Below are positions 16,952 to 24,791 of a DNA stretch of 64,000 bases, piece by piece. A program made the translations under genes and the position numbers. This stretch comes from DATLXH01 sp035576005 (GTDB lineage: Bacteria; Acidobacteriota; Thermoanaerobaculia; Gp7-AA8). Below the pieces are notes generated by a model. That model saw only the letters and a program-made list of their open reading frames with translations, had not been told where the DNA came from and made no database searches. How positions within the stretch are numbered: position 1 is the first letter of the stretch; every line of letters begins with the position of its first letter. The DNA is taken from positions 24,865-88,864 of the forward strand of contig DATLXH010000091.1 of assembly GCA_035576005.1 (NCBI GenBank). The letters are read 5' to 3'.

Positions 16952-17129
16952 CCCGCATTTCTCACAGACCTTCGCCGCGAGACGACGGATAGCGGCCTGT
17001 CTGCTTCGTTGCACGCCAATTTCGCTCCTCGACATAGTGTCGACTATGCCTTCGTCGCAAAATCGCCGTGCGCCTCGCATCCAAGCCACTCTCCGCCGTC
17101 TCACGACGAAGGTCTGTGAGAAATGCGGG
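16952..17129. repeat. Long palindromic repeat (LIR), copy 4, full length 178 bp
   Basis: It runs from CCCGCATTTCTCACAGACCT to GGTCTGTGAGAAATGCGGG, in the same orientation as copy 1 and exactly the same length. The flanks are CGAG and CTCG, so the palindrome again extends past the core. It begins 5 bp after the stop of the GspH-like prepilin, where it could act as a transcription terminator or an mRNA 3'-end hairpin. It fills most of the 275-bp gap before the next, convergent, gene. Confidence 0.9.
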
Positions 17130-17221
17130 CTCGCGGAGATTCGTCAGTCCGCGTACTTCGCTCTACCGTCCCGGCTCCTTCCCGCCGGGAGAAGCGGTTC
17201 CCTGAACGCGTCGGAATTTGC

Positions 17222-17452
17222 TCAGAGAACGTGAGGGAAGAGCCACCGTGCCTCGCGCAATTCCTCCTCCACGATCTGGTGATCCTCCCAGCTCTCCAGG
17301 TCCGGCAGTTCCCAGTTAGCCATCCACATCGGGTTTACGTAAGGAAGCAGAGCAATCGCGTCAACTCGTCGGGTCACTCCGCGGTCGGTCAGTCTTCGAT
17401 TTAGATGCGCGACGACGTCAGCGGCTGTCGGGATTCCGTCCTCGTCAGGCAT
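17222..17452 (-). CDS. Small conserved-looking protein coupled to NtrC-like regulator
   Basis: This 76-residue protein is not recognised. Its start ATG follows the stop TGA of the upstream regulator with no gap (TGAATG), which strongly suggests translational coupling and supports it being real. It is soluble, with no membrane segment, and has an N-terminal helix (TAADVVAHLNRR) and an acidic, Trp-rich C-terminal half containing NPMWMANWELPDLESWEDH. It may be a partner or modulator of the response regulator, but no function is claimed. Confidence 0.65.
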   Translation of the reverse strand: MPDEDGIPTAADVVAHLNRRLTDRGVTRRVDAIALLPYVNPMWMANWELPDLESWEDHQIVEEELREARWLFPHVL

Positions 17453-18844
17453 TCACTTCTCCTCTTCGATTCGAAGCCCGTGCTCACGAACCTTGCTCAA
17501 CAATGCGCGGACCGTCAGGCCGAGGCGGCCAGCTGTCTCTTCGCGCGTGCCGCTCGAGCTGAGAGCGTCTCGAATCATTGCAATCTCGACCGCGGAACCG
17601 GCTCGCGTGACCGCTTCGTCGAGTGTTCCCGACAGGTCGAAGGTTTCGGCAAGATCGCGCGCAGGAACGGCCGGCGAGAGTCGCAGGTCCGCGGGCTGGA
17701 TCAGGTTGCCCTCGCAGAGAATCACCGCCCGCTCCAGACAGTTCTCGAGCTCGCGGACGTTGCCCGGCCAGTCATAGTGCTGCAACGCGAGCCTTGCCTC
17801 ATCGTCGATGCGGATCGGACCTTTGTTCATCTCTCTGCCGAGCTCCTCAAGGAAGTGATCTGTGAGAAGTGGGATGTCGCTGCGCCGGGCTCTCAGCGGA
17901 GGCACTTCGACGGGGAACACGTTGATCCGGAAGTAAAGATCTTCCCGGAAAGTACGCTCCCTCACTGCCACGCCGAGGTCTTTGTTGGTAGCACAGATGA
18001 TGCGAAGGTCCACTTCGAGAGTCACCGTGCCGCCGACCCTTTCGAACTGGCGCTCCTGGAGAACTCTGAGGATCTTCGACTGAACTCCGAGACCCAGCTC
18101 ACCGATCTCATCGAGGAAGATCGTTCCAGAGTCGGCGAGCTCGAACTTTCCGAGCTTGCGGGAGGTCGCTCCCGTGTATGCACCCTTCTCGTGCCCGAAG
18201 AGCTCGTTCTCGATCAGCGTATCGGGAATCGCCGCGCAGTTGATCGCAACGAACGGCTTGTCGCGTCTTCGAGACTGTTGAACTATCGAGCGGGCAAACA
18301 GCTCTTTTCCGGTCCCAGACTCTCCCTGCAGCAACACTGTCGAGTCGGTCGGGGCAACTTTCACGATTGCTTGTCGCACCACTCCGAGGGCGCTGGACTC
18401 ACCGACGATGTCTGTCGCGGCTCCCTTCCTCTGGAGTTGTTCGCGCAGAATGACGTTCTCGTTTCGCAGCAGGCGGTGCTGCGCCGAACGTCGTACCAGC
18501 AGCAGCAGTCGATCGATATCGATAGGCTTCTGGATGAAATCATAGGCGCCCATTTTCATGGCTTCTACGGCATCCGATACCGTACCAAAGGCCGTCATGA
18601 TGATGACAGCGCACTCGGGATCGCTTGCCTTGACCTGTTTGAGGACTTCGATTCCTGAGGCTCCGGGAAGCCGCAAATCGCTCAGTACCGCGGCGTAACG
18701 CTTCCCCACGGCCAGGCGCTCGATCGCTTCAGTTCCTGAGTGCGTCATATCGACGCGCAGACCCTCAGCTTCGAGTGCCTCTTTCAACATCTGCGCTAGC
18801 GAGAGTTTGTCCTCGACGAGAAGGATGCGGTTGAGGTCGGTCAT
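17453..18844 (-). CDS. NtrC-family sigma-54-dependent response regulator
   Basis: The 463-residue protein has three domains: an N-terminal receiver (1-120) with the phospho-acceptor Asp56 in LSDLRLPGASG and acid pair Glu11/Asp12, a central AAA+ domain (about 140-375) with Walker A GESGTGKE and the sigma-54 loop GAYTGA (Tyr instead of the usual Phe, a common variant), and a C-terminal Fis-type helix-turn-helix (ETAGRLGLTVRALLSKV). It activates sigma-54 promoters when phosphorylated. No histidine kinase is next to it, so it is an orphan regulator here. It lies 27 bp downstream of the MscS/CNB gene and is coupled to the small gene after it. Confidence 0.95.
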   Translation of the reverse strand: MTDLNRILLVEDKLSLAQMLKEALEAEGLRVDMTHSGTEAIERLAVGKRYAAVLSDLRLPGASGIEVLKQVKASDPECAVIIMTAFGTVSDAVEAMKMGAYDFIQKPIDIDRLLLLVRRSAQHRLLRNENVILREQLQRKGAATDIVGESSALGVVRQAIVKVAPTDSTVLLQGESGTGKELFARSIVQQSRRRDKPFVAINCAAIPDTLIENELFGHEKGAYTGATSRKLGKFELADSGTIFLDEIGELGLGVQSKILRVLQERQFERVGGTVTLEVDLRIICATNKDLGVAVRERTFREDLYFRINVFPVEVPPLRARRSDIPLLTDHFLEELGREMNKGPIRIDDEARLALQHYDWPGNVRELENCLERAVILCEGNLIQPADLRLSPAVPARDLAETFDLSGTLDEAVTRAGSAVEIAMIRDALSSSGTREETAGRLGLTVRALLSKVREHGLRIEEEK

Positions 18845-18871
18845 TGAAACCCTTCGATCAGCCGCATCCGA

Positions 18872-20347
18872 TCAACCGATACTGAAATACGATCGAATGC
18901 GGCTCAGGATCGACGTCTTCTCATCGTCTTCCGCTATACGCGACTCGGCATTCACATCCCGTCTTTGGAGAATCGTGGCTGTCATGGCAGAGGCGAGATC
19001 GGGGTTCCCGGAAAGGATCGGTTGGAGAGACTTCTTGTCGATCTCCAGGACCACCGTGTCCGTGAGCGCGACTACATCAGCCACCCTGCTTTCCCCTGTG
19101 AGAAGTGCCATCTCGCCGAACACGCTGCCCGAGCCCAACTGCGCAATCTCAGACATCTGATGGTCAGTATCAGGGATTCGTATGGCGACCGTCCCCTCGT
19201 GAATAATGAACATCGAGTCGCCGGCCTCACCGAAGCGCAGGATCGTTTCACCATGACCGTAGGCGTGGATGCGGGTGGTCTCCGACAGCGTTGCATGCTC
19301 TGCTTCCGAGAGTGGACTGAGAAGATCAACTCCCATTAAATGGTCAATCAGGTCCGACCGCGTGAGTCCCTGTGTTTCCCTGGGAGCCTGGTAACGAACC
19401 AGATTGCGGATGGGGAACGGAATCGGGATATCGTTCCGGCGCAACGCGTACCAGGCGACTTTCCTCACCTCTGCGTCAATCTGGTCCCGCATATGGTAGT
19501 GATCAGTCCAGTACTTTACTTCGTACACGACGGACGAATCGCCGAAGGAGTGGATCCGGACCAGCGGCGGGGTTCTCGCCGAGACGTGCTCAACATTTTC
19601 CACAGCGCGTTCGAGTACGGACATGGCCTTGATCGGTGGAACGTGGTAATCGATTCCAACGCTCACAGTGCGAGCGGACAGATGGTTGCGTTGAAAAATC
19701 TCGATTCGTTCGCGAGCGATCACCGAGTTGGGCAGCACAATCACCTGGTCGTTGAACCCACGGATCCTGGTCGCACGCCAGTTCATTACTTCGACCACAC
19801 CGATGAACTCTCCCGAGCGAATGACATCACCGACGGCATACGTGTTCTCCATGTGCAGCGAGATACCCGAGAAGAGATTGCCGAGTGTGTCCTGCAGAGC
19901 CAGACCGATGACAGCCGCCAGGACCGTTGTCGTTGTGAGAAGGCCCGCGATCGACCTGTTGAAAACCGCGGAGATCGTCGCGGCAAAGAGCCCAAGGTAC
20001 AGAACGATCGAGACGATTTCCCTGAGAAGAATGGGAGCGACAATGTGTTTTTTTCTCGAAGCGACGAAATCGAATGCAACCGCGTCGAAGAGACGAACAA
20101 TCAACACGATCAGAGCTATGTAGGCGGCAAAAAGGAGGTAGCTCAGATCCTTGCCAAAGAGGATTGCGCGCGGGTCGCGATCGCGAAGCAAAGACGGGTC
20201 GCTTGCCAGTACCCAGTAGAGACCGAACAGGACAACCGAGACAATCAGCGGAATGTAGAACCGCCAGCGACTCAGGGTTCGACGGGATCCCGCCATCGTG
20301 CGGAGAGTGGAGCTCGCACGCGAGCGCACGCGGTACTTAGTTGCCAT
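18872..20347 (-). CDS. MscS-family channel with C-terminal cyclic-nucleotide-binding domain
   Basis: The 491-residue protein has four predicted N-terminal membrane helices (about 28-165). The pore-lining helix is followed by VIGLALQDTLGNLFSGISLHME, the MscS beta-domain entry, and INWRATRIRGFNDQVIVLPNS-type sequence. The C-terminal 130 residues form a cNMP-binding domain: HAYGHGETILRFGEAGDSMF, then FGEMALLTGESRVADVVA, the phosphate-binding cassette with Glu and Arg. Such bCNG-type channels are MscS homologues gated or modulated by cyclic nucleotides rather than only by tension. It follows a small two-helix membrane protein by 6 bp, so the pair is probably a transcriptional unit. Confidence 0.93.
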   Translation of the reverse strand: MATKYRVRSRASSTLRTMAGSRRTLSRWRFYIPLIVSVVLFGLYWVLASDPSLLRDRDPRAILFGKDLSYLLFAAYIALIVLIVRLFDAVAFDFVASRKKHIVAPILLREIVSIVLYLGLFAATISAVFNRSIAGLLTTTTVLAAVIGLALQDTLGNLFSGISLHMENTYAVGDVIRSGEFIGVVEVMNWRATRIRGFNDQVIVLPNSVIARERIEIFQRNHLSARTVSVGIDYHVPPIKAMSVLERAVENVEHVSARTPPLVRIHSFGDSSVVYEVKYWTDHYHMRDQIDAEVRKVAWYALRRNDIPIPFPIRNLVRYQAPRETQGLTRSDLIDHLMGVDLLSPLSEAEHATLSETTRIHAYGHGETILRFGEAGDSMFIIHEGTVAIRIPDTDHQMSEIAQLGSGSVFGEMALLTGESRVADVVALTDTVVLEIDKKSLQPILSGNPDLASAMTATILQRRDVNAESRIAEDDEKTSILSRIRSYFSIG

Positions 20348-20353
20348 AGCCTG

Positions 20354-20593
20354 TCATTCACCCTCTTCCCGGTTCGCGGTCATCAAACGACCTACGTCGC
20401 GCATGGCAACCAGAAGATGGATGATACCGATCCCTGCCACAAAGCCACGGACGAATCCGTTATCTGCCATCAGCGCGACGTCTGGATGGAAGTGTAGCAA
20501 CGGGTTGCGGAGCCAGAACCTTGTCCATGGACTAACCACGAAAAAGATGCCCGCCTCGAACAGGTAAACGGTCAGCAGCAGTGACTGCGTCAT
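20354..20593 (-). CDS. Small two-helix membrane protein upstream of the MscS/CNB channel
   Basis: The 79-residue protein has two predicted membrane segments: SLLLTVYLFEAGIFFVVSPW near the N-terminus and GFVRGFVAGIGIIHLLVAM in the second half, with a charged tail (TANREEGE). It is not recognised as a named family. The stop codon is 6 bp before the channel start, which supports co-expression, and it could be an accessory subunit. The start ATG at 20593 is the only sensible one. Confidence 0.7.
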   Translation of the reverse strand: MTQSLLLTVYLFEAGIFFVVSPWTRFWLRNPLLHFHPDVALMADNGFVRGFVAGIGIIHLLVAMRDVGRLMTANREEGE

Positions 20594-20697
20594 GAACGCC
20601 TATTGTAGCGTCGTGCGAATCCGTCTGGAGAATGACGCGGTGACATCCCGCAAATTCTCGGCGATGTCACCGGTCGTTCAGCATCCAGCGTGAATCG

Positions 20698-22941
20698 TCA
20701 ATCCTGCTTGTCGCGTTTGATGTTGGTGCTCTTCTCCGCTCCCTGTGGGCGGCTCTCCCGTTGTGGTGCTGCCTGGGCGGGAGGAGGTGGTGGTGGATCG
20801 GCCCGCTGAGTTCTCTCCGGCGCGGGCGCATCACGGCGGATTCTGCCGCCACTCTCTGAGGTCCCGGACGGAGACTCATCGCGACCTCCGGAGGCTCGAA
20901 CGCGGCCGCCTCCGATCTGGTCAATGATTCGACGGGGCACATCACTGGGACTTACATCAACATTCTTTCTCCATGCCCGCTCCGTCTCGCGTCGGTCTTT
21001 CTCCAGGACTGCGGGCGCTGGAGTATCGCCAGGTGTCGCTGGAGGCGCATCCGTGCCGCGCTTGAGCGCGCCGCGCCGCCGCCACCCTTCCGTGGAACCG
21101 CTCGTCTCATCTCCCGCACCCCGCGAGGGCATGACTGGCGCGTCGCCTCGGCGAATCCTCCCCCCTGAACCGCGCCAGCTACCTTCACTACCTGCGGGCT
21201 TGTCCGAGTCAGCTCCACCGACCACCGGAGAACGTCTGTCTGCTTCACTCCCCCCCACCGAGGGAGATGCCGGAGTTTCCTCACGCACCGAGCCTCCGCG
21301 TGAGATTCGTCCCCGCCACTCAGAATGGCGCTCGGCTGACGTCGGAGTCTCGATACTGCCTTTCGGCTCAGGAGTAGTCTCGCGCGATATCCGCGTGGGG
21401 TCACCCTCGCTGGTATCGCGACCACTGCCACGTCTGATGATTCCGGATGAGGATGGAGCCGCAACGCCAGGTCGTACGAGCGGAGCAAGGGAATTACGAT
21501 CGACAGGCGAGGTGGTCGGTGTACCCGCGGTTGCAACGGGATCGACACTCCGAGCTCCGCGAGCAACGCGATTTCGCAACGAAGTTGAAAGCTCGGGGTC
21601 TCTTCGAAAGAATGGAGTCATATCCGAAGAGGTCCCCGAGCCTTCTTTGCCGGTACCACTACCGATCCCGCGACGAGCAATTCTGCTCACCGCGGTAACC
21701 GGATCCTTCAAGTCATTTTTCGAAAAGCGGACTGGCGACCCGCTGATCGCAACGCGGTCTCCGTCTCGCGACAGACGGTTGCGAATCGCATCAGTGGTCA
21801 GTGCAGCGCGATCGATGCGGTTGGAAACCAGCACTCCTGGCGAGACAAAGGTCCATGGACGGAGGTCAACTCCGCCGAGGCGGACATGGCCAAAGCCGAA
21901 GCCGCCGTAATAACCTCCACGCGAGTACGGCCTGTACGCCCAGTTGTAATAGGCGGGGTAGCAGTCATACCACCCTGCTGGAACCCATCCAACATAGGAA
22001 GGCGCGAACGCCCAGTACACCCACGCAGGAGCGTAACTCGAGCCTGGCAACCATACCCAACCGTATCCTGCATTGTGTGCCCAGCGACCATAGTGGTAAG
22101 GAGCCCAGCCCCACGGCTCATCCGAGACCCAGACGAGAGATCCACGCCGGCTTCGCGTCCAGGAACCGTAGTGATAGGGCCTCCAGCCGGCACCAACCCT
22201 CGGCCGCCACGCGTAGCCTCCGTAGTCACTGACATAGATCCACGAGCCGTGATTGTCGAGATCGTAGTCGGCGTACGAGATTGATCGATCCAGATAACGG
22301 CTCGAGCGCCTGCCGTACCTTCCCGCGCGCCCTAACGCCCAGCGCTCGAAGTCTCCGATCCCTCTCGAGACCAGCTCGTAGGTATCGATGAGTCCGCGGC
22401 CGTCGACTTTAGCGGACTCTCCGGCGCGAAGTCTCGTCGTGCCTTCCGGGGTCCTGACTTCCACCGCGCCATCGTGGACTGACACTTCATGAACATTTGA
22501 ACTGTACGCGTCGACGGTGAAAATCGTCTCGGAGCTCGGGACGAGAGTCGCATGGCGTGTGTCGAGTCGAAAGGTCCGGCTGTTTCCCTCAGCAATGCTG
22601 ACGAGCACCTGACCTGCCAGGAGCTCTGTCACAGTCTGACGGCCATCCTCGCTGTCGTAATCATTGAGCACAGAGCCCACACGAATCGACGTCGAGCGAT
22701 CAATGGCCACCACATTGCCATCAGCGAGCCGTACTTCCGAACGCCCTCGCCTGCTGGTTCGAACTTCATCGCCGGCGAAAAGCGGCAGGTTTACTCTGGC
22801 GGTGACCTCGGAGCCATCATCAGCAGCCCGGACCACAGTGCCACCGTCGTCGAAAGTGAAATAGGACTGGTGACGTTCGGCTGCGAGGGCCGGCATCGCG
22901 ATGACGACAGCGAAAAGCGAGGTAATGAACAGATTGCGCAT
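20698..22941 (-). CDS. FecR-domain / DUF6600 secreted envelope protein
   Basis: The 747-residue protein starts with a signal peptide (MRNLFITSLFAVVIAMPALA). Residues about 30-180 form a FecR-like beta domain (LFAGDEVRTSRRGRSEVRLADG, then RLRAGESAKVDG). Residues about 215-370 form a DUF6600 region rich in Trp, Tyr and Gly, with repeated Trp-containing blocks such as WRPYHYGSW, WAPYHYGRW and WVWLPGSSYAPAWVYWAF. The C-terminal 350 residues are low-complexity and charged, with several copies of a GRIRRG-type motif (SGGRIRRGDAP, ESGGRIRRDAP, GRISRGG). A GGGAGA ribosome site lies upstream of ATG 22941. Exported FecR/DUF6600 proteins have no settled function. It is the first gene of a five-gene run on the minus strand. 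Confidence 0.88.
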   Translation of the reverse strand: MRNLFITSLFAVVIAMPALAAERHQSYFTFDDGGTVVRAADDGSEVTARVNLPLFAGDEVRTSRRGRSEVRLADGNVVAIDRSTSIRVGSVLNDYDSEDGRQTVTELLAGQVLVSIAEGNSRTFRLDTRHATLVPSSETIFTVDAYSSNVHEVSVHDGAVEVRTPEGTTRLRAGESAKVDGRGLIDTYELVSRGIGDFERWALGRAGRYGRRSSRYLDRSISYADYDLDNHGSWIYVSDYGGYAWRPRVGAGWRPYHYGSWTRSRRGSLVWVSDEPWGWAPYHYGRWAHNAGYGWVWLPGSSYAPAWVYWAFAPSYVGWVPAGWYDCYPAYYNWAYRPYSRGGYYGGFGFGHVRLGGVDLRPWTFVSPGVLVSNRIDRAALTTDAIRNRLSRDGDRVAISGSPVRFSKNDLKDPVTAVSRIARRGIGSGTGKEGSGTSSDMTPFFRRDPELSTSLRNRVARGARSVDPVATAGTPTTSPVDRNSLAPLVRPGVAAPSSSGIIRRGSGRDTSEGDPTRISRETTPEPKGSIETPTSAERHSEWRGRISRGGSVREETPASPSVGGSEADRRSPVVGGADSDKPAGSEGSWRGSGGRIRRGDAPVMPSRGAGDETSGSTEGWRRRGALKRGTDAPPATPGDTPAPAVLEKDRRETERAWRKNVDVSPSDVPRRIIDQIGGGRVRASGGRDESPSGTSESGGRIRRDAPAPERTQRADPPPPPPAQAAPQRESRPQGAEKSTNIKRDKQD

Positions 22942-23233
22942 GACGATCTCCCTGGGTACCTGGCGACACTGGCGAGTGCGGGCGGCGTGCCATACACTTC
23001 AGTGCGACATCTTTAATCAAGTCAATGATTTAACAGGAGTCGAAGGTCCCAGGGAGCGGTGCGGCCATCACCTTCAGATGACGCTACGTCACCGAAAGGA
23101 ATCGGCTGTTAAACAGCGCTAACAGTTATTGTTAATTCGGTCGAAGAGCCTGCTGTCACCTTACGTGAGCGCCTTCGGTTATTGGGCCTGGAAATGGCCG
23201 AACGAACTCCTGGGCACAGCGACGAGAGTCTCG
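22942..23233. other. Intergenic region upstream of FecR/DUF6600 gene
   Basis: This stretch (continuing to 23426 with the palindromic repeat) holds no supported gene; the short frames in it lack ribosome sites and recognisable products. It must contain the promoter of the FecR gene, which reads leftward. I could not identify clear -35/-10 boxes. A GCTGTTAAACAGC hairpin lies near 23106. Confidence 0.5.
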
Positions 23234-23352
23234 GTGACAGACAAGAGTATCGCGTGACAGACAAGAGTCTCGGTGACAGACAAGAGTATCGCGTGACAGA
23301 CAAGAGTGTCTGTCCTACATGCGCGTGTAGGACAGACACTCTTGTCTGTCAC
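23234..23352. repeat. Direct repeats plus 60-bp perfect palindrome (family P, copy 1)
   Basis: The 15-mer GTGACAGACAAGAGT occurs four times at 23234, 23254, 23273 and 23293. The last copy forms the left half of a perfect palindrome (23293-23352) with 27-bp arms and a 6-base centre TGCGCG. Two further copies of the palindrome, without the direct repeats, are at 54982-55041 and 58057-58112. Each copy sits just outside a coding gene. It would form an extremely stable hairpin in RNA or single-stranded DNA. Confidence 0.92.
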
Positions 23353-23426
23353 CGATACTGCTCCAACCGGCCACGATCCGTTACCTCAAGGCGAAGGCAC
23401 AGATCTGATGTGAAGTAGAAGGCCGG

Positions 23427-24167
23427 TCACGCGCCAATCGCCAGGCGATCTGCGAGCATCCGGGGCAGCCCGGCTCGTACGATCGCCTCCTGGGCATTCG
23501 AGATGTCATACGACACCCGCATGAAACGTACTGCCAGTGCCTCGAGGTCGATCGTCGCGAACGAGGCGTCGGTGTTGCGGTCCCTCGGCTGTCCGACAGA
23601 ACCTGGGTTGATCAGATATCTGCGCTCTGGATCGAGGTGAATCACAACCCCGGGCACGGGAGGACCGCCCTCAACGTTTCCACGCCCATCAATCGAATAG
23701 ATGACAGGCAGGTGTGTGTGTCCGAAGAACACCAGTCTGGCGTTGACGTTCATCAGGATATCCCGCGCGTGCCCCGCCGAGAAAACGTACTCATCTTCAT
23801 CGAAAGGCGAGCCATGACAAAGAGCGATGCCGTCTTCGATGACAGGTCCTGACGGAAGATTCCAGAGAAACGCTCGATTGAGGCCGCTCAACCTCGTCCG
23901 CGTCCAGAGCGCAGCAGCTCGTGCGGCATGGTTGAACGCCATCCCGTCCTCGATTCCCGAAGCGACGCGGTCGTGATTTCCCCGGACGTATCGTTTCCTG
24001 CCACGAAATGTTCTCATCCGATCGACGACCTGGTTGGGCTGACCGCCGTAGCCGACGAAGTCGCCGAGACAGATCATCTGAGAAAGGTGCTTTCGCCGCA
24101 CACGACCCATTACCGCGTCCAGGGCCGGCTCATTGGAATGCAAGTCGCTGACTATGAGTGCTTTCAT
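23427..24167 (-). CDS. Metallophosphoesterase (YfcE/calcineurin-like)
   Basis: The 246-residue protein shows the five calcineurin-like phosphoesterase motifs in order: SDLHSN at 8-13, GDFVGYGG, GNHDR, CHGSPF and FGHTHLPV, which bind two metal ions. The trailing LINPGSVGQPRDRN is characteristic of the YfcE-like single-domain branch. Such enzymes hydrolyse phosphodiesters; the natural substrate is unknown. The start ATG overlaps the stop of aroK by 4 bases (24164-24167), so aroK and this gene are translationally coupled. Confidence 0.92.
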   Translation of the reverse strand: MKALIVSDLHSNEPALDAVMGRVRRKHLSQMICLGDFVGYGGQPNQVVDRMRTFRGRKRYVRGNHDRVASGIEDGMAFNHAARAAALWTRTRLSGLNRAFLWNLPSGPVIEDGIALCHGSPFDEDEYVFSAGHARDILMNVNARLVFFGHTHLPVIYSIDGRGNVEGGPPVPGVVIHLDPERRYLINPGSVGQPRDRNTDASFATIDLEALAVRFMRVSYDISNAQEAIVRAGLPRMLADRLAIGA

Positions 24168-24697
24168 CGTCTGGGCTTTCGCTTCTCTCCACTGAGAACA
24201 CTCTTGGGCAACTCGAGGAGAATTCTTTCCACTACCTCAGCGGGAGTTTCCTCCGCTCGTATTTCGATCGTGATGTCCGACAATTTGTAGTACTTGAGCC
24301 GTTCCTGATAAAGATCGTGCGCCGCGCGCTCGTCGCGGAACATCGGACGTTCCGCGGCCCTCACGCTGATGCGACTCTTCAACAGGACAAACGGTGCAGC
24401 GACGTACACTGCGAGACCCTCGCCACGAATGAATTGAATGTTCTCCTCGAATGTGAAGGTGCCGCCGCCAGTCGCAATCACCGCATCTTCCAGGTAGTGG
24501 GTCGAGAAGAGGATATCGCGCTCCCGCTTGCGGAAGTACGGCTCCCCCTTCTCGGCAAAGATCTCCTTGATCGTCATACCCTCGGAATGCTCGACCAGTT
24601 CGTCGAGATCGAGAAAGGGAAACGCAAGGCGTTTTGCCAGCCCGGCTCCCGCCGTCGTTTTGCCCGCCCCCATGAAGCCAACCAGATAGATCTTCAA
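24164..24697 (-). CDS. aroK: Shikimate kinase
   Basis: The 177-residue P-loop kinase phosphorylates shikimate in the chorismate pathway in the cytoplasm. Walker A is GFMGAGKTT at residues 7-15, the shikimate-binding DLDELVE follows near 31, RERDIL supplies the substrate Arg, and the GGG motif (IATGGGTF) is near 75. The lid-type RPMFRDE segment is at about 117. The start codon is TTG at 24697, preceded by AGG. It overlaps the downstream phosphoesterase gene and lies 95 bp downstream of accC. Confidence 0.95.
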   Translation of the reverse strand: MKIYLVGFMGAGKTTAGAGLAKRLAFPFLDLDELVEHSEGMTIKEIFAEKGEPYFRKRERDILFSTHYLEDAVIATGGGTFTFEENIQFIRGEGLAVYVAAPFVLLKSRISVRAAERPMFRDERAAHDLYQERLKYYKLSDITIEIRAEETPAEVVERILLELPKSVLSGEKRKPRR

Positions 24698-24791
24698 CCT
24701 GGGAAGCCTACTCTATCGGTCGTCAGCGCGATGGGAGGGAGGCCGCTCAGTGCGGCAACAACGAGAAAGCAGCCGGAGGTGCCTGGCCGCT

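Noticed and set aside
17405..18658. 417-codon open frame on the plus strand
   Set aside because: It is antisense to the NtrC-like regulator, which has all family motifs; its translation is not protein-like and it has no ribosome site.
19340..20497. 385-codon open frame on the plus strand
   Set aside because: It lies opposite the MscS/CNB channel gene, which is clearly real; the product shows a biased composition typical of a shadow frame.
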